Below the pieces are notes generated by a model. That model saw only the letters and a list, made by a program, of their open reading frames with translations, searched no databases and was not told the DNA's origin. Below are positions 24,513-32,951 of a stretch of 64,000 bases of DNA, piece by piece. Positions within the stretch are counted from its first letter, which is position 1; each line of letters starts with the position of its first letter. Both the position numbers and the translations under genes were made by a program. The DNA is taken from contig NZ_HE997181.1 in the NCBI RefSeq assembly GCF_000312425.1, positions 4,344,045-4,408,044 of the forward strand, given 5' to 3'. This DNA is from Reyranella massiliensis 521. Its GTDB lineage: Bacteria > Pseudomonadota > Alphaproteobacteria > Reyranellales > Reyranellaceae.

Positions 24513-25482
24513 GCCGCTGCTTTCTCTCGACGACCTCGCGGTCCATTTCAAGATCGGCAATGCGCTGGGGGGCGGCATCAAGACGCTGAAGGCCGTGGAC
24601 GGCGTCACCCTCGATGTGAAGCCCGGCGAATGCCTGGGCCTGGTGGGTGAATCGGGCTGCGGCAAGTCCACCCTGGCGCTCGCCATCATGGGTCTGCTCC
24701 CACCGACGCGCGGCACGATCAGCGTCGACGGACAGGAGATTTCCGGCAGCAAGGCACCGGACCGCATGAGGATGGCGCGCACGGTGCAGATGGTCTTCCA
24801 GGACCCCTACGCCTCGCTCAATCCACGCCAGACAGTGCGTCGTACCCTGGCCGACCCGTTGCGCCTGCATGGCATCACCGACAAGGCCGAGGTCGAGGCT
24901 CGCGTCATGGACATGATGGCCAAGGTCGGCCTCCGGCCCGAGCAGGCCGATCGCTATCCTCACGAATTTTCCGGCGGCCAGCGTCAGCGCATCGGTATCG
25001 CCCGTGCCCTGATCCTGAAGCCCAAGCTCGTGCTCTGCGACGAGCCGGTGTCGGCGCTCGACGTGTCGATCCGCGCCCAGATCATCAACCTGCTGCTTGA
25101 GCTCAAGGACGAGCTGGGGCTTGCCTACATCATGATCAGCCACGATCTCGGTGTGGTTGAACATGTCAGCGACCGCGTGGCGGTGATGTATCTTGGCCGC
25201 ATCGTCGAGCAGGGCGGCTGGCAGGAAATCTTCGAGAATCCGCGCCATCCCTATACCCGTGCATTGATCGCCGCGATCCCCGATCCCTTCCATCGTGCTG
25301 CCATCAGTGCCAAGGCCAAGGCGCGGGGCGAGATCGCCAGCGCGCTCAACCCGCCACCGGGCTGCCACTTCCATCCGCGCTGCCCGCTCAAGGCCGACAT
25401 CTGCGTATCACAGGATCCCGTCCTTGCCGCGGTCGCCGAGGGCCATCGCGCGGCTTGCCATTTCAGGGATCGCGTGAGTTGA
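24505..25482 (+). CDS. Dpp/Opp-type ABC transporter ATP-binding protein, DppF-like
   Basis: 325 aa from the ATG at 24505 ([17 protein letters not shown]), overlapping the DppD-like gene by 8 bp. Nucleotide-binding motifs: [66 protein letters not shown] and ISHDLGVVEHVSDRV. The C-terminal CHFHPRCPLKADIC repeats the four-Cys pattern of its partner. It ends the transporter operon. Its stop codon lies at the foot of a hairpin that contains the start of the cyclase gene, so the latter may be translated only when this gene is. Confidence 0.95.
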   Translation: MAEPLLSLDDLAVHFKIGNALGGGIKTLKAVDGVTLDVKPGECLGLVGESGCGKSTLALAIMGLLPPTRGTISVDGQEISGSKAPDRMRMARTVQMVFQDPYASLNPRQTVRRTLADPLRLHGITDKAEVEARVMDMMAKVGLRPEQADRYPHEFSGGQRQRIGIARALILKPKLVLCDEPVSALDVSIRAQIINLLLELKDELGLAYIMISHDLGVVEHVSDRVAVMYLGRIVEQGGWQEIFENPRHPYTRALIAAIPDPFHRAAISAKAKARGEIASALNPPPGCHFHPRCPLKADICVSQDPVLAAVAEGHRAACHFRDRVS

Positions 25483-25499
25483 TGGGGCAGTAGCCCCAT
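25482..25499 (+). promoter_or_regulatory. Hairpin enclosing the start codon of the cyclase gene
   Basis: ATGGGGC-AGTA-GCCCCAT is a perfect 7-bp stem with a 4-base loop. The left arm holds the only G-rich ribosome-site candidate and the right arm ends in the AT of the ATG at 25498. The upstream stop codon (25480-25482) touches its base, so a terminating ribosome would open it. Confidence 0.55.
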
Positions 25500-26712
25500 G
25501 AAAGCCACAGACGTCGACCGCATCACCAACTGGATCGTACGCCGCGGCCTCGAAGGTGCGCAGGAATCCGATCTGCTGCGCGAGTTCTGCGAGAAGTGCA
25601 ACGAGGCGGACCTGCCGATTACGCGGGCCCTCGTCGTCATCGACACGCTCCATCCGGTGCACGAAGGCACCGTCTTCCGTTGGCGCAATGACGACATAGA
25701 AGAGAAGGCAGCCACGACTTACGGCCGGACAACCGAAGGGGCCGCCGCCGACTCCTGGCACCGCAGTCCCTTCTATCACCTGCTGCAGACTGGCGGCGAG
25801 GAACTGCGCCGCCGCATCGGCTTTGGTGAACCTGCCGATTTTTCCATCATCGAAGAGGTGAAGGAGCTGGGTCACACGGACTACATCGTCTTTGTGTACC
25901 GCTTTGCGACCGATGCCACGATCGGCGAGATGGATTGCGTCTATTCCGGCTGGTCGACGCGCAATCCGGGCGGCTTCAGCGACGAGTGCATTGCGGCACT
26001 TCGCCAGCTCGTGCCGGTCCTGGGACTTGCCATCAAGAGCGCGACACTGACAAACGTCGCCCACACGCTGGTCGAGACCTATCTCGGCCGCGACGCGGGA
26101 AGACGCGTGCTGGCCGGCCGCACCCAACGCGGTGTCGCCGACCGTATCGAGGCCGCGCTCTGGTTCTCCGATCTGCGTGGCTATACGACCATCACCGACA
26201 CCGCACCGCCCGGCGAGATCATCCCGCTGCTGAACGACTACGCCGAAGCGGTCATCACCGCGATCCACGAAGCGGGCGGCGACGTGCTGAAGCTGATCGG
26301 CGACGGCACGCTCGCACTTTTCCGCGCCGACGACCCCGCCGAGGCGTGCCGACACGCACTGCTGGCCGAAGAGATTCTCCGGGCGCGTATCAAGGAACTG
26401 AACGAAAAGCGCCGGGCGGAAGAACGACCCATAACGTCCGTCTATATCGGCCTGCATGTCGGCGCCGTGTTCTACGGCAATATCGGCAGTGTCGACCGGC
26501 TCGACTTCACCGTCGTAGGGCCTGCCGTCAACGAGACCAGCCGCATCGCCTCGATGTGCCGCTCGGTCGACCGGCCGGTGTTGGTCTCCTCGGCCTTCGC
26601 CGCCTCCCTGTCGGCGCGCCAACGGGCCGGGCTCGTTTCAGTCGGCCGCTTCGCGTTGCGCGGTGTCGGCCGCGCGCAGGAACTCTTCACGCTCGATCCG
26701 GAGCTGATCTAG
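25498..26712 (+). CDS. Class III adenylate/guanylate cyclase with an N-terminal sensory region
   Basis: 404 aa. Residues 1 to about 205 form a soluble N-terminal region (ITNWIVRRGLEGAQESDLLREF, RALVVIDTLHPVHEG), of the type preceding many alphaproteobacterial cyclases. The catalytic domain begins at WFSDLRGYT with metal-binding Asp225 and has IGDGTLALF with Asp269. DFTVVGPAVNETSRI supplies the substrate-recognition segment. No membrane helix is seen, so it is cytoplasmic. It would make cAMP or cGMP in response to an unknown signal. It follows the peptide-transporter operon by 15 bp with a hairpin at its start, implying linked expression. Confidence 0.9.
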   Translation: MKATDVDRITNWIVRRGLEGAQESDLLREFCEKCNEADLPITRALVVIDTLHPVHEGTVFRWRNDDIEEKAATTYGRTTEGAAADSWHRSPFYHLLQTGGEELRRRIGFGEPADFSIIEEVKELGHTDYIVFVYRFATDATIGEMDCVYSGWSTRNPGGFSDECIAALRQLVPVLGLAIKSATLTNVAHTLVETYLGRDAGRRVLAGRTQRGVADRIEAALWFSDLRGYTTITDTAPPGEIIPLLNDYAEAVITAIHEAGGDVLKLIGDGTLALFRADDPAEACRHALLAEEILRARIKELNEKRRAEERPITSVYIGLHVGAVFYGNIGSVDRLDFTVVGPAVNETSRIASMCRSVDRPVLVSSAFAASLSARQRAGLVSVGRFALRGVGRAQELFTLDPELI

Positions 26713-26722
26713 CATCGCGAAG

Positions 26723-26736
26723 GCAATAGATATTGC
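26723..26736. promoter_or_regulatory. AT-rich palindrome, candidate operator upstream of the sugar-type ABC operon
   Basis: GCAATAGATATTGC is a 14-bp inverted repeat with six-base arms, standing out as AT-rich in GC-rich surroundings. It lies just after the cyclase gene and 124 bp before the binding-protein gene. It could be a repressor site or part of a weak terminator; no T-run follows. Confidence 0.35.
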
Positions 26737-26779
26737 ATAGCGAATCCAACTCTCGCTGGTAAAAATTCCGTATCCCGGC

Positions 26780-26809
26780 TTGCATCACCTCCTCCCAGGT
26801 GCCTACGAT
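26780..26809 (+). promoter_or_regulatory. Possible promoter of the sugar-type ABC operon
   Basis: TTGCAT (26780-26785) and TACGAT (26804-26809) are 18 bases apart, near the sigma-70 pattern. They lie about 50 bp upstream of the binding-protein start at 26860, in a gap without genes. Judged by eye only. Confidence 0.35.
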
Positions 26810-26859
26810 GATGGCAACAACGAAGCCGTCCAACGAGGCGGCAGTCCTGGGAGGACAAC

Positions 26860-28185
26860 ATGGCCAAGACCAAGCGTCGTAGCGTGCTTAAGCTTGCCGG
26901 CGGCACGGCCGCCGTGTCGTTGGGCGGCCTGGCAGGAATTCTCGCCACTGGTCGCACTCCAGCATATGCGCAGCAGAAGACGGTCCACTGGCTGAAGTGG
27001 GTCGATTTCGTTCCGGCCACCGACCAGCTATTCCGCAAGGAAATGATGCCGGAAGCCGAGAAGGCGCTGGGAATCAAGATCAACCTGGAGACGGTGAACG
27101 GCAACGACCTACAGCCGCGCGTGACGGCGGGCATTCAGTCCGGCGCCGGACCGGACCTGATCATGTCGTTCAACAACCAGACCTACCTCTATGCCAACAG
27201 TGTCGTCGATCTCACCGAGATCGCCGAGGCGGTCGCCAAGCGGGAAGGCGGTCTGTTCCCCTACGCCCGTTCGATCTGCAGCGACGGCAAGATGTTCATG
27301 GGCATGCCTTGGGCCGTGATCGGCGGCATGATCGCCTATCGCAAGTCGTGGCTCGAAGAGGCGGGTTACACCAAATTCCCCGACACTTGGGAAACTTATC
27401 GCGATGCCGCGAAGAAGCTGAAGGCCAAGGGACGGCCGATGGGCCAGACGCTCGGCCACACGTTCGGCGACGCGCCGGGTTTCACCTATCCCTACATGTG
27501 GTCGTGGGGCGGCAAGGAAGTCGAGGCCGATGGCAAGACCGTCGTCATCAACTCCAAGGGTACGATCGATTCGGTCAAGTTCATGCAAGGTCTGTGGAAG
27601 GACGGCATGGACGAAGGCGGCCTTGCCTGGGACGACACCAACAACAATCGCGCGTTCCTGTCACAGACCATCTCCGCGACCTTGAACGGCGCCTCGATCT
27701 ACATCGAAACACTGCGCAAGCCCGACCAGTACAAGACCGAGAAGGGCACGCCGATGAACAAGGACATCCTGCACGCGCCTCTGCCCAAGGGACCGGCAGG
27801 CCAATTCGGCTTCCATCTTCTGCAGTCGAACATGCTGATGAAGTACTCGAAGAACCAGGATGCGGCGAAGGAGTTCCTGAAGTGGCTTCATACCGAAGCC
27901 AACTATGCGAAGTTCTTCAATTCGCAGAAGGGCTTCGCCACGCCGTGTACGGTGAAGTGGGAATCCGACAAGCTGTGGGATGAAGATCCCGTGATGACGC
28001 CCTACAAGGTGGCGGCCCGTCTCGGCCAGGCCCCGGGCTTCAGCGGCCCACCCAATGCCAAGGCGGCGGAAGGCCTGTCGAAGTACATCATCACCGACAT
28101 GTATGCCAAGGCGGTGCAGGGCATGCCGGCCGAGGAGGCCGTGAAGTGGGCCGAAGCCGAACTCAAGAAGATCTACTCGGCGTGA
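26860..28185 (+). CDS. Sugar-type ABC transporter substrate-binding protein (family 1)
   Basis: 441 aa with GGGAGGAC before the ATG. The N-terminus MAKTKRRSVLKLAGGTAAVS has a twin-Arg-like pattern and is cleaved near AYAQ. Mature-protein marks of family 1 binding proteins are VTAGIQSGAGPDLIMSFNNQ, MPWAVIGGMIAYRKSWLEEAG and KDAAKEFLKWLHTEANYAKFF-like segments. It is the receptor of the operon with permeases at 28240 and 29183 and an ATPase at 30039. The ligand may be a sugar, polyol or glycerol-phosphate-like compound; sequence alone does not tell. Confidence 0.93.
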   Translation: MAKTKRRSVLKLAGGTAAVSLGGLAGILATGRTPAYAQQKTVHWLKWVDFVPATDQLFRKEMMPEAEKALGIKINLETVNGNDLQPRVTAGIQSGAGPDLIMSFNNQTYLYANSVVDLTEIAEAVAKREGGLFPYARSICSDGKMFMGMPWAVIGGMIAYRKSWLEEAGYTKFPDTWETYRDAAKKLKAKGRPMGQTLGHTFGDAPGFTYPYMWSWGGKEVEADGKTVVINSKGTIDSVKFMQGLWKDGMDEGGLAWDDTNNNRAFLSQTISATLNGASIYIETLRKPDQYKTEKGTPMNKDILHAPLPKGPAGQFGFHLLQSNMLMKYSKNQDAAKEFLKWLHTEANYAKFFNSQKGFATPCTVKWESDKLWDEDPVMTPYKVAARLGQAPGFSGPPNAKAAEGLSKYIITDMYAKAVQGMPAEEAVKWAEAELKKIYSA

Positions 28186-28239
28186 GGCCCCAAGTGAGGT
28201 TCGCAACGACGTTCGCGTAGTCCAACCTGTGAGTGGATC

Positions 28240-29166
28240 ATGGCGGTGACCGCAGTTTCGGGCTCGGTGGCCCGACCAACCCCGCGACTGCGGCGCATGG
28301 AGGACGAGCGCTGGCTCGCCTTCGCGCTGCTCGTGCCGACAGCCGTGCTGCTCGGCCTGTTCATCGCCTACCCCTTCGTCGAGGGGGTGCTTTTGTCGCT
28401 CAACAGCACGCGTGTCGGCATCAAGGGCGAGTTCGTCGGCCTCAAGAACTTCGACAAGGTCTGGAACGACAGCATCTTCCGGACCGCTGTCTGGAACACC
28501 TTCTGGTACACGGGCGTCACGACCGTGTTCAAGCTGGCGCTGGGCCTGTGGCTGGCGATCCTGCTCAATCGCCACTTCAGGGGCAAGGCGCTGGTCCGCG
28601 CCTTCATCCTGCTGCCCTTCATCATTCCCACAGTGCTGTCGACCTTCGCCTGGAAGTGGATGTTCGACCCCACTTTCAGCGTCATCAACTGGACACTATT
28701 CCAACTCGGCTTCATCACCCAGCGCATCAACTGGCTGGGCGACCCCGATCTCGCGATGACTTCGATCATCATCGTCAATGTCTGGCGCGGCGTGCCGTTC
28801 TTCGCCATCAGTCTGTTGGCCGGCCTGCAGACGATCAGCCCCGAACTGCAAGAAGCTGCCGCCATCGACGGCGCCCGGCCCTGGCAACGCTTCTGGCACG
28901 TCACCTGGCCCCTGCTGCTGCCCGTCACCATGGTGGTGGTGCTGTTCTCGGTGATCCAGACCTTCGCCGACTTCCAGCTCGTCTATGTGATGACCGGCGG
29001 CGGCCCGGCTAATGCCACCCATCTCTTCGCCACCTACGCCTACCAGCTCGGTATCGGCACCGGCCTGCTCTCGGAGGGCGCGGCGGTATCGCTCGCCATG
29101 TTCCCCTTCCTGTTCCTGATCGTGGTGGTGCAGCTCCTCTACATCCGTCGCGTTGAAACCCGATGA
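28240..29166 (+). CDS. Sugar-type ABC transporter permease, MalF/UgpA-like
   Basis: 308 aa. Six membrane helices are expected, the first at about residues 25-45 (AFALLVPTAVLLGLFIAYPF). The first periplasmic part contains VGLKNFDKVWND. The coupling loop is LQEAAAIDGARPWQRFWHVTWP, and the end segment FADFQLVYVMTGGGPANATHLFATYAY is very typical of this family. It forms the channel with the next gene's product. The 54-bp gap to the binding-protein gene is short enough for one transcript. Confidence 0.93.
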   Translation: MAVTAVSGSVARPTPRLRRMEDERWLAFALLVPTAVLLGLFIAYPFVEGVLLSLNSTRVGIKGEFVGLKNFDKVWNDSIFRTAVWNTFWYTGVTTVFKLALGLWLAILLNRHFRGKALVRAFILLPFIIPTVLSTFAWKWMFDPTFSVINWTLFQLGFITQRINWLGDPDLAMTSIIIVNVWRGVPFFAISLLAGLQTISPELQEAAAIDGARPWQRFWHVTWPLLLPVTMVVVLFSVIQTFADFQLVYVMTGGGPANATHLFATYAYQLGIGTGLLSEGAAVSLAMFPFLFLIVVVQLLYIRRVETR

Positions 29167-29182
29167 GCTGGGAGACCCGGTG

Positions 29183-30034
29183 ATGATCGAAGGTGCAGCC
29201 TGGCGTAAGTGGGTCTTCTACAACATCCCGCTCATCCTCTTCGTGTTCGTCCTGCTCTTCCCCTTCTACTGGATGATCATCACGACCTTCCGGCCGGACG
29301 GTGAGCTGTACCGACCGTGGAATGCGGCAAACTACCAGCCGTTCTGGACCAACAATCCGACCTTGGATCACATCCTCTATCTGTTCGAGGAGACGTCGTT
29401 CGGGCGGTGGATGCTGAACACCATGTTCATCGCCGCGGTATCGACGGTGATCTCGCTGTTCTGCGGCGTGCTCGCGGGCTATGCGCTGGCTCGCCTCAAC
29501 TTTCCCTTCGCCGGCGGCCTCGGCACGGTGATCTTCGTCACCTATCTGGTGCCGCAGACGCTGCTCTTCATCCCGCTCGCCGAGATCATCCGCAACTTCC
29601 AGCTCGGCGACACGCCTTGGTCGCTGATCCTCACCTATCCGACCTTCCTGATCCCCTTCTGTACCTGGCTGATGATGGGCTACTTCAAGGCCATCCCGAA
29701 GGAGCTGGAGGAATGCGCGCGCATCGACGGCGCATCGCGCTGGAAGGCGATGGTCTACATCATCCTGCCGGTGGCGGTGCCGGGAATCCTGTCGGCCGGC
29801 ATCTTCGCCTTCACCCTCTCCTGGAACGAGTTCATCTACGCCCTCGTCTTCCTGTCCTCGCCCGACCAGAAGACCGTGCCGGTCGGCGTCACCTCGGAAC
29901 TGATCCGTGGCGACGTCTTCTTCTGGGGCCCGCTGATGGCCGGCGCGCTGCTGGGCTCGATCCCGGTGGCGATCGTCTATTCCTTCTTCGTCGAACACTA
30001 CGTTTCGGGCCTCACCGGCTCCGTGAAGGGTTAG
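29183..30034 (+). CDS. Sugar-type ABC transporter permease, MalG/UgpE-like
   Basis: 283 aa from the ATG at 29183 with GGGAG 8 bases upstream; an ATG at 29153 inside the previous gene is also in frame. Marks are the first helix and FYWMIITTFRPDGELY, NPTLDHILYLFEE, the coupling loop ELEECARIDGASRWKAMVYI, and LSWNEFIYALVFLSSP. This is the intact counterpart of the wrecked permease at 7948-8566, which it resembles so strongly that it allows the damage there to be mapped. It completes the membrane part of the importer. Confidence 0.92.
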   Translation: MIEGAAWRKWVFYNIPLILFVFVLLFPFYWMIITTFRPDGELYRPWNAANYQPFWTNNPTLDHILYLFEETSFGRWMLNTMFIAAVSTVISLFCGVLAGYALARLNFPFAGGLGTVIFVTYLVPQTLLFIPLAEIIRNFQLGDTPWSLILTYPTFLIPFCTWLMMGYFKAIPKELEECARIDGASRWKAMVYIILPVAVPGILSAGIFAFTLSWNEFIYALVFLSSPDQKTVPVGVTSELIRGDVFFWGPLMAGALLGSIPVAIVYSFFVEHYVSGLTGSVKG

Positions 30035-30038
30035 AACC

Positions 30039-31133
30039 ATGGCACTGGTCAGCATCCGTAGCGTCAACAAGGTCTACGATGGCAACGTCCATGCCGTGAA
30101 GGACGTCAGCCTCGAGATCCGCGACAAGGAGTTCATGGTCTTCGTCGGCCCCTCGGGCTGTGGCAAGACCACTACGCTGCGCATGGTGGCCGGACTCGAA
30201 TCGATCACCTCCGGCGACATCGTGATCGGCGACACCGTGGTGAATCAGTTGCCGCCGATGGACCGCGACATCGCGATGGTGTTCCAGAACTATGCGCTCT
30301 ATCCGCACATGAGCGTGTTCCACAACATGGCCTTCGGCCTGAAGATGCGGAAGTTCGAGAAGCCCGAGATCGACAGGCGCGTGCGCGACGCCGCCGCCAT
30401 TCTCGGCATCGAGACCCTGCTCGACCGCAAACCGCGCCAACTGTCGGGCGGTCAACGCCAGCGAGTGGCGCTGGGCCGCGCCATCGTGCGACATCCGCAG
30501 GTCTTCCTGTTCGACGAGCCGCTTTCCAATCTCGATGCCAAGCTGCGCGTGCAGATGCGGGTGGAACTCAAGAAGCTGCACGAGCGGCTGGGCACCACCG
30601 CCGTCTACGTCACCCACGACCAGGTCGAGGCGATGACGCTGGGCGATCGCGTGGTCGTCATGAAGGATGGCGTCGTGCAACAGGTCGGCGAACCGCTCGA
30701 ACTCTACAATACGCCGGCCAACAAGTTCGTAGCGGGCTTCATCGGATCGCCGGCGATGAACTTCGCCGATGTCACCCTGATGGAGAGCGGCGGCAAGCTA
30801 TGGGCGGAGGCCCAGGGCCTCAGGATAGGCATCCCTGGGGAGATCGCCCGTCGCGCCAACGGCCGCAACGGCGCCCACGCCACTTTGGGCATCCGGCCCG
30901 AAGACATCCATCTTGCAGGGCCGGCCGATCCTGCCGAACTCTGCTTCGAGGCCGAGGTCGAGGTGATCGAACAGCTCGGCTCGGAGATCGTCCTCGATAC
31001 GAGGGTCGGCAGCTCGGCATTCGTGGCGAGCGTCGATCCGACCTTGCGCATGAAGGTGCACGACCGGCTGAAGCTCGCCATGAACCCGGCCCGCCTTCAT
31101 TTGTTCGACGCAGGGTCGGAGGCCGCGATCTAA
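30039..31133 (+). CDS. Sugar-type ABC transporter ATP-binding protein (UgpC/MalK type)
   Basis: 364 aa. Walker A GPSGCGKTTTLR, the NYALYPHMSVFHNMAFGLKM Q-loop region, signature LSGGQRQRVALGRAI, Walker B VFLFDEPLSNLDAKLR and the THDQVEAMTLGDRVVVMKDG switch are complete. The C-terminal third is the regulatory OB-fold domain of the MalK/UgpC class (LGIRPEDIHL). It starts 4 bp after the permease stop and is the last gene of the operon. Its TAA lies 1 bp from the stop of the convergent acid phosphatase gene, so the two operons end tail to tail. Confidence 0.95.
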   Translation: MALVSIRSVNKVYDGNVHAVKDVSLEIRDKEFMVFVGPSGCGKTTTLRMVAGLESITSGDIVIGDTVVNQLPPMDRDIAMVFQNYALYPHMSVFHNMAFGLKMRKFEKPEIDRRVRDAAAILGIETLLDRKPRQLSGGQRQRVALGRAIVRHPQVFLFDEPLSNLDAKLRVQMRVELKKLHERLGTTAVYVTHDQVEAMTLGDRVVVMKDGVVQQVGEPLELYNTPANKFVAGFIGSPAMNFADVTLMESGGKLWAEAQGLRIGIPGEIARRANGRNGAHATLGIRPEDIHLAGPADPAELCFEAEVEVIEQLGSEIVLDTRVGSSAFVASVDPTLRMKVHDRLKLAMNPARLHLFDAGSEAAI

Positions 31134-31134
31134 A

Positions 31135-31980
31135 CTATTTTGCCGGCCCGCCCCAGCTTTCAAGGACATCCCGCTTGGCCTTGCGCTGCTCCTCGCGCGA
31201 CTTCTTGAAGTCGTGCCCATAGGGTGCCGTGTCGAACGAACCGTAGGTCGGATTGGCGATCATCAGCCATTGCTTGCCCCAATAGGCCATGTCGCTGTCG
31301 AAGGCCTTCAGACGGTCGGCCTCGCTGCTGCGGTAACGGTCGTCGAAATCGCCGAAATTATCGCCGATGTTCAGCAACACGCGGTAGTCCTTGGTCACCA
31401 CGGCTCGGCGCGTGCTCTTGGCACTTCCCCATTCCGGTTTCTCGTTCTGCATCAGGAACGTGTCGACATTGCCACCCAACGGGAAGCCGAGCTTCTGCAT
31501 GTTCTCGCGCGTGTCCTTCTCGGTCTCCGCAGCGCGATTGGTGATGTAGAAGATCTTTACGTTCTTGGAGTCGGCATACTTCACGAACTCCAGCGCGCCC
31601 GGAATCGCGGTCGATATCTGGGCGGCGCAGAATTCGTTCCAGGTCTTGGTGCTGAACGTCTTGTCGTTCTTCATCATCCAGACTTGGTACTTCGAGTTGT
31701 CGAGCAGCGTCTCGTCGATATCCAGAATGATCGCCGGCGGCAGCGTTTGATAGTCGCCGGTCTGTTCCGCTGGCGCTGCCGTCCAGCTTCTGTCGACCAG
31801 CGCCTCGCCGAGACGGATGCGCGCCAAGGCAAAGACCGTCAACGCGTTGGCCTTGTATTCCACAGACCGTTGCGTCCAGAGCGTCGCCAGCAGCAGATCG
31901 CTGGCGTCCTGGGCACGCGCGGCGATACCGGACAAGGCCACAAGGACGGCGCCGAGCGCCAGACTCGTTCTTGCAATCAT
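31135..31980 (-). CDS. P4-type (class C-like) acid phosphatase / 5'-nucleotidase
   Basis: 281 aa with a signal peptide (SLALGAVLVALSGIAARA). The catalytic DIDETLLDN carries the two Asp of the HAD/DDDD phosphatase family, and ITNRAAETEKDTRENM and LLNIGDNFGDFDDR supply the other conserved acids. Relatives such as e(P4) of Haemophilus dephosphorylate nucleotides in the periplasm. No lipobox Cys is visible, so it is probably soluble. Its ATG overlaps the adenosine deaminase stop (ATGA), making it the last gene of the nucleoside operon. Its likely job is to turn nucleotides into nucleosides that the BMP-type importer can carry. Confidence 0.88.
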   Translation of the reverse strand: MIARTSLALGAVLVALSGIAARAQDASDLLLATLWTQRSVEYKANALTVFALARIRLGEALVDRSWTAAPAEQTGDYQTLPPAIILDIDETLLDNSKYQVWMMKNDKTFSTKTWNEFCAAQISTAIPGALEFVKYADSKNVKIFYITNRAAETEKDTRENMQKLGFPLGGNVDTFLMQNEKPEWGSAKSTRRAVVTKDYRVLLNIGDNFGDFDDRYRSSEADRLKAFDSDMAYWGKQWLMIANPTYGSFDTAPYGHDFKKSREEQRKAKRDVLESWGGPAK

Positions 31981-32951
31981 GGCGGCACCTTCTCCAATAG
32001 CCGGCGCTTGGTATCGGCATCGACGAAGGATGCCTCGACGGTCCGGCGTGCAATCCCGCGCAAGTCCTTCTCGCTGAGCCCGGCCTCGGCGTATTCAGTT
32101 CCGAGCGTCGTGTGAAAGAATGGCGGATCGTCGGAATTCAGCGTGACCGGAACGCCGGCATCGATCAACCGATGCAACGGATGCGCCTCCCGACTGGGAT
32201 AGAGTCCCAGCGCCACATTGCTGCCCGGGCAGACTTCGAGGACGATTCCGCGCCGCACCAGCTCCGCCATCAGGGCCGGATCCTCGGCCGAGCGCACGCC
32301 GTGGCCGATGCGCGTCACGGGCAGATCGCGGATCGCCGCCCAGACGCTTTCCGGCCCCACGACCTCGCCGGCATGAACAGTGCAGCCATAACCCTTCTCG
32401 TGGGCCAGCCGATAGGCCGGCGCAAAGTCGATCGGGCTGAAGCGCGCCTCGTCGCCGCCCATGCCAAACCCGACGACATAGGGATGCGGCTCGGCGACCA
32501 TCGCCCTTGCCATGGCGAGAGCGCGATCCGGTCCGAGGTGGCGAATGCAGATGATGATGATGCGGCCGACGATACCGAACTCGCGGCCAGCCCGGTCGAT
32601 CCCGTCGGCAAGCGCCTCGAGCCAGGCGGCATAGGAGATGCCCAGCGCCGCCGGCCGCTCGGGCGAGCAGAACATCTCGACATAGACCGCGCCATCGCGG
32701 GCCGCCGAGGCAAGGTACGAGTAGATTACGTCGCCGAAGTCGCGGGGAGTCTTGAGCGCCGTACAGACGCGATCGTAGGAGTCGAGAAAGCTCAGAAAGT
32801 CTTGCCAGGCGTAGTGACCCTTCGCGTCGAACAGCTTGGCCGGCAGCGAAAGCCCGTTGCGTTCGGCCAGTTCACGCGCCAGCGCCGGCGGGATCGACCC
32901 TTCGAGATGGCAGTGGATTTCGGCCTTGGGGATTTGGGTCTTGAGCGTCAC
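31977..32951 (-). CDS. add: Adenosine deaminase family protein
   Basis: 324 aa. Zinc and catalytic motifs: HCHLEGSIPP at the start, CTVHAGEVVGPESVW in the middle, RIGHGVR, and LNSDDPPFFHTTL near the end with the paired Asp. The enzyme deaminates adenosine (or adenine in some relatives) to inosine (or hypoxanthine). In this operon the inosine would feed the purine nucleoside phosphorylase. The start overlaps the stop of the oxygenase gene (ATGA). Substrate choice between adenosine and adenine is not settled by sequence. Confidence 0.9.
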   Translation of the reverse strand: MTLKTQIPKAEIHCHLEGSIPPALARELAERNGLSLPAKLFDAKGHYAWQDFLSFLDSYDRVCTALKTPRDFGDVIYSYLASAARDGAVYVEMFCSPERPAALGISYAAWLEALADGIDRAGREFGIVGRIIIICIRHLGPDRALAMARAMVAEPHPYVVGFGMGGDEARFSPIDFAPAYRLAHEKGYGCTVHAGEVVGPESVWAAIRDLPVTRIGHGVRSAEDPALMAELVRRGIVLEVCPGSNVALGLYPSREAHPLHRLIDAGVPVTLNSDDPPFFHTTLGTEYAEAGLSEKDLRGIARRTVEASFVDADTKRRLLEKVPP

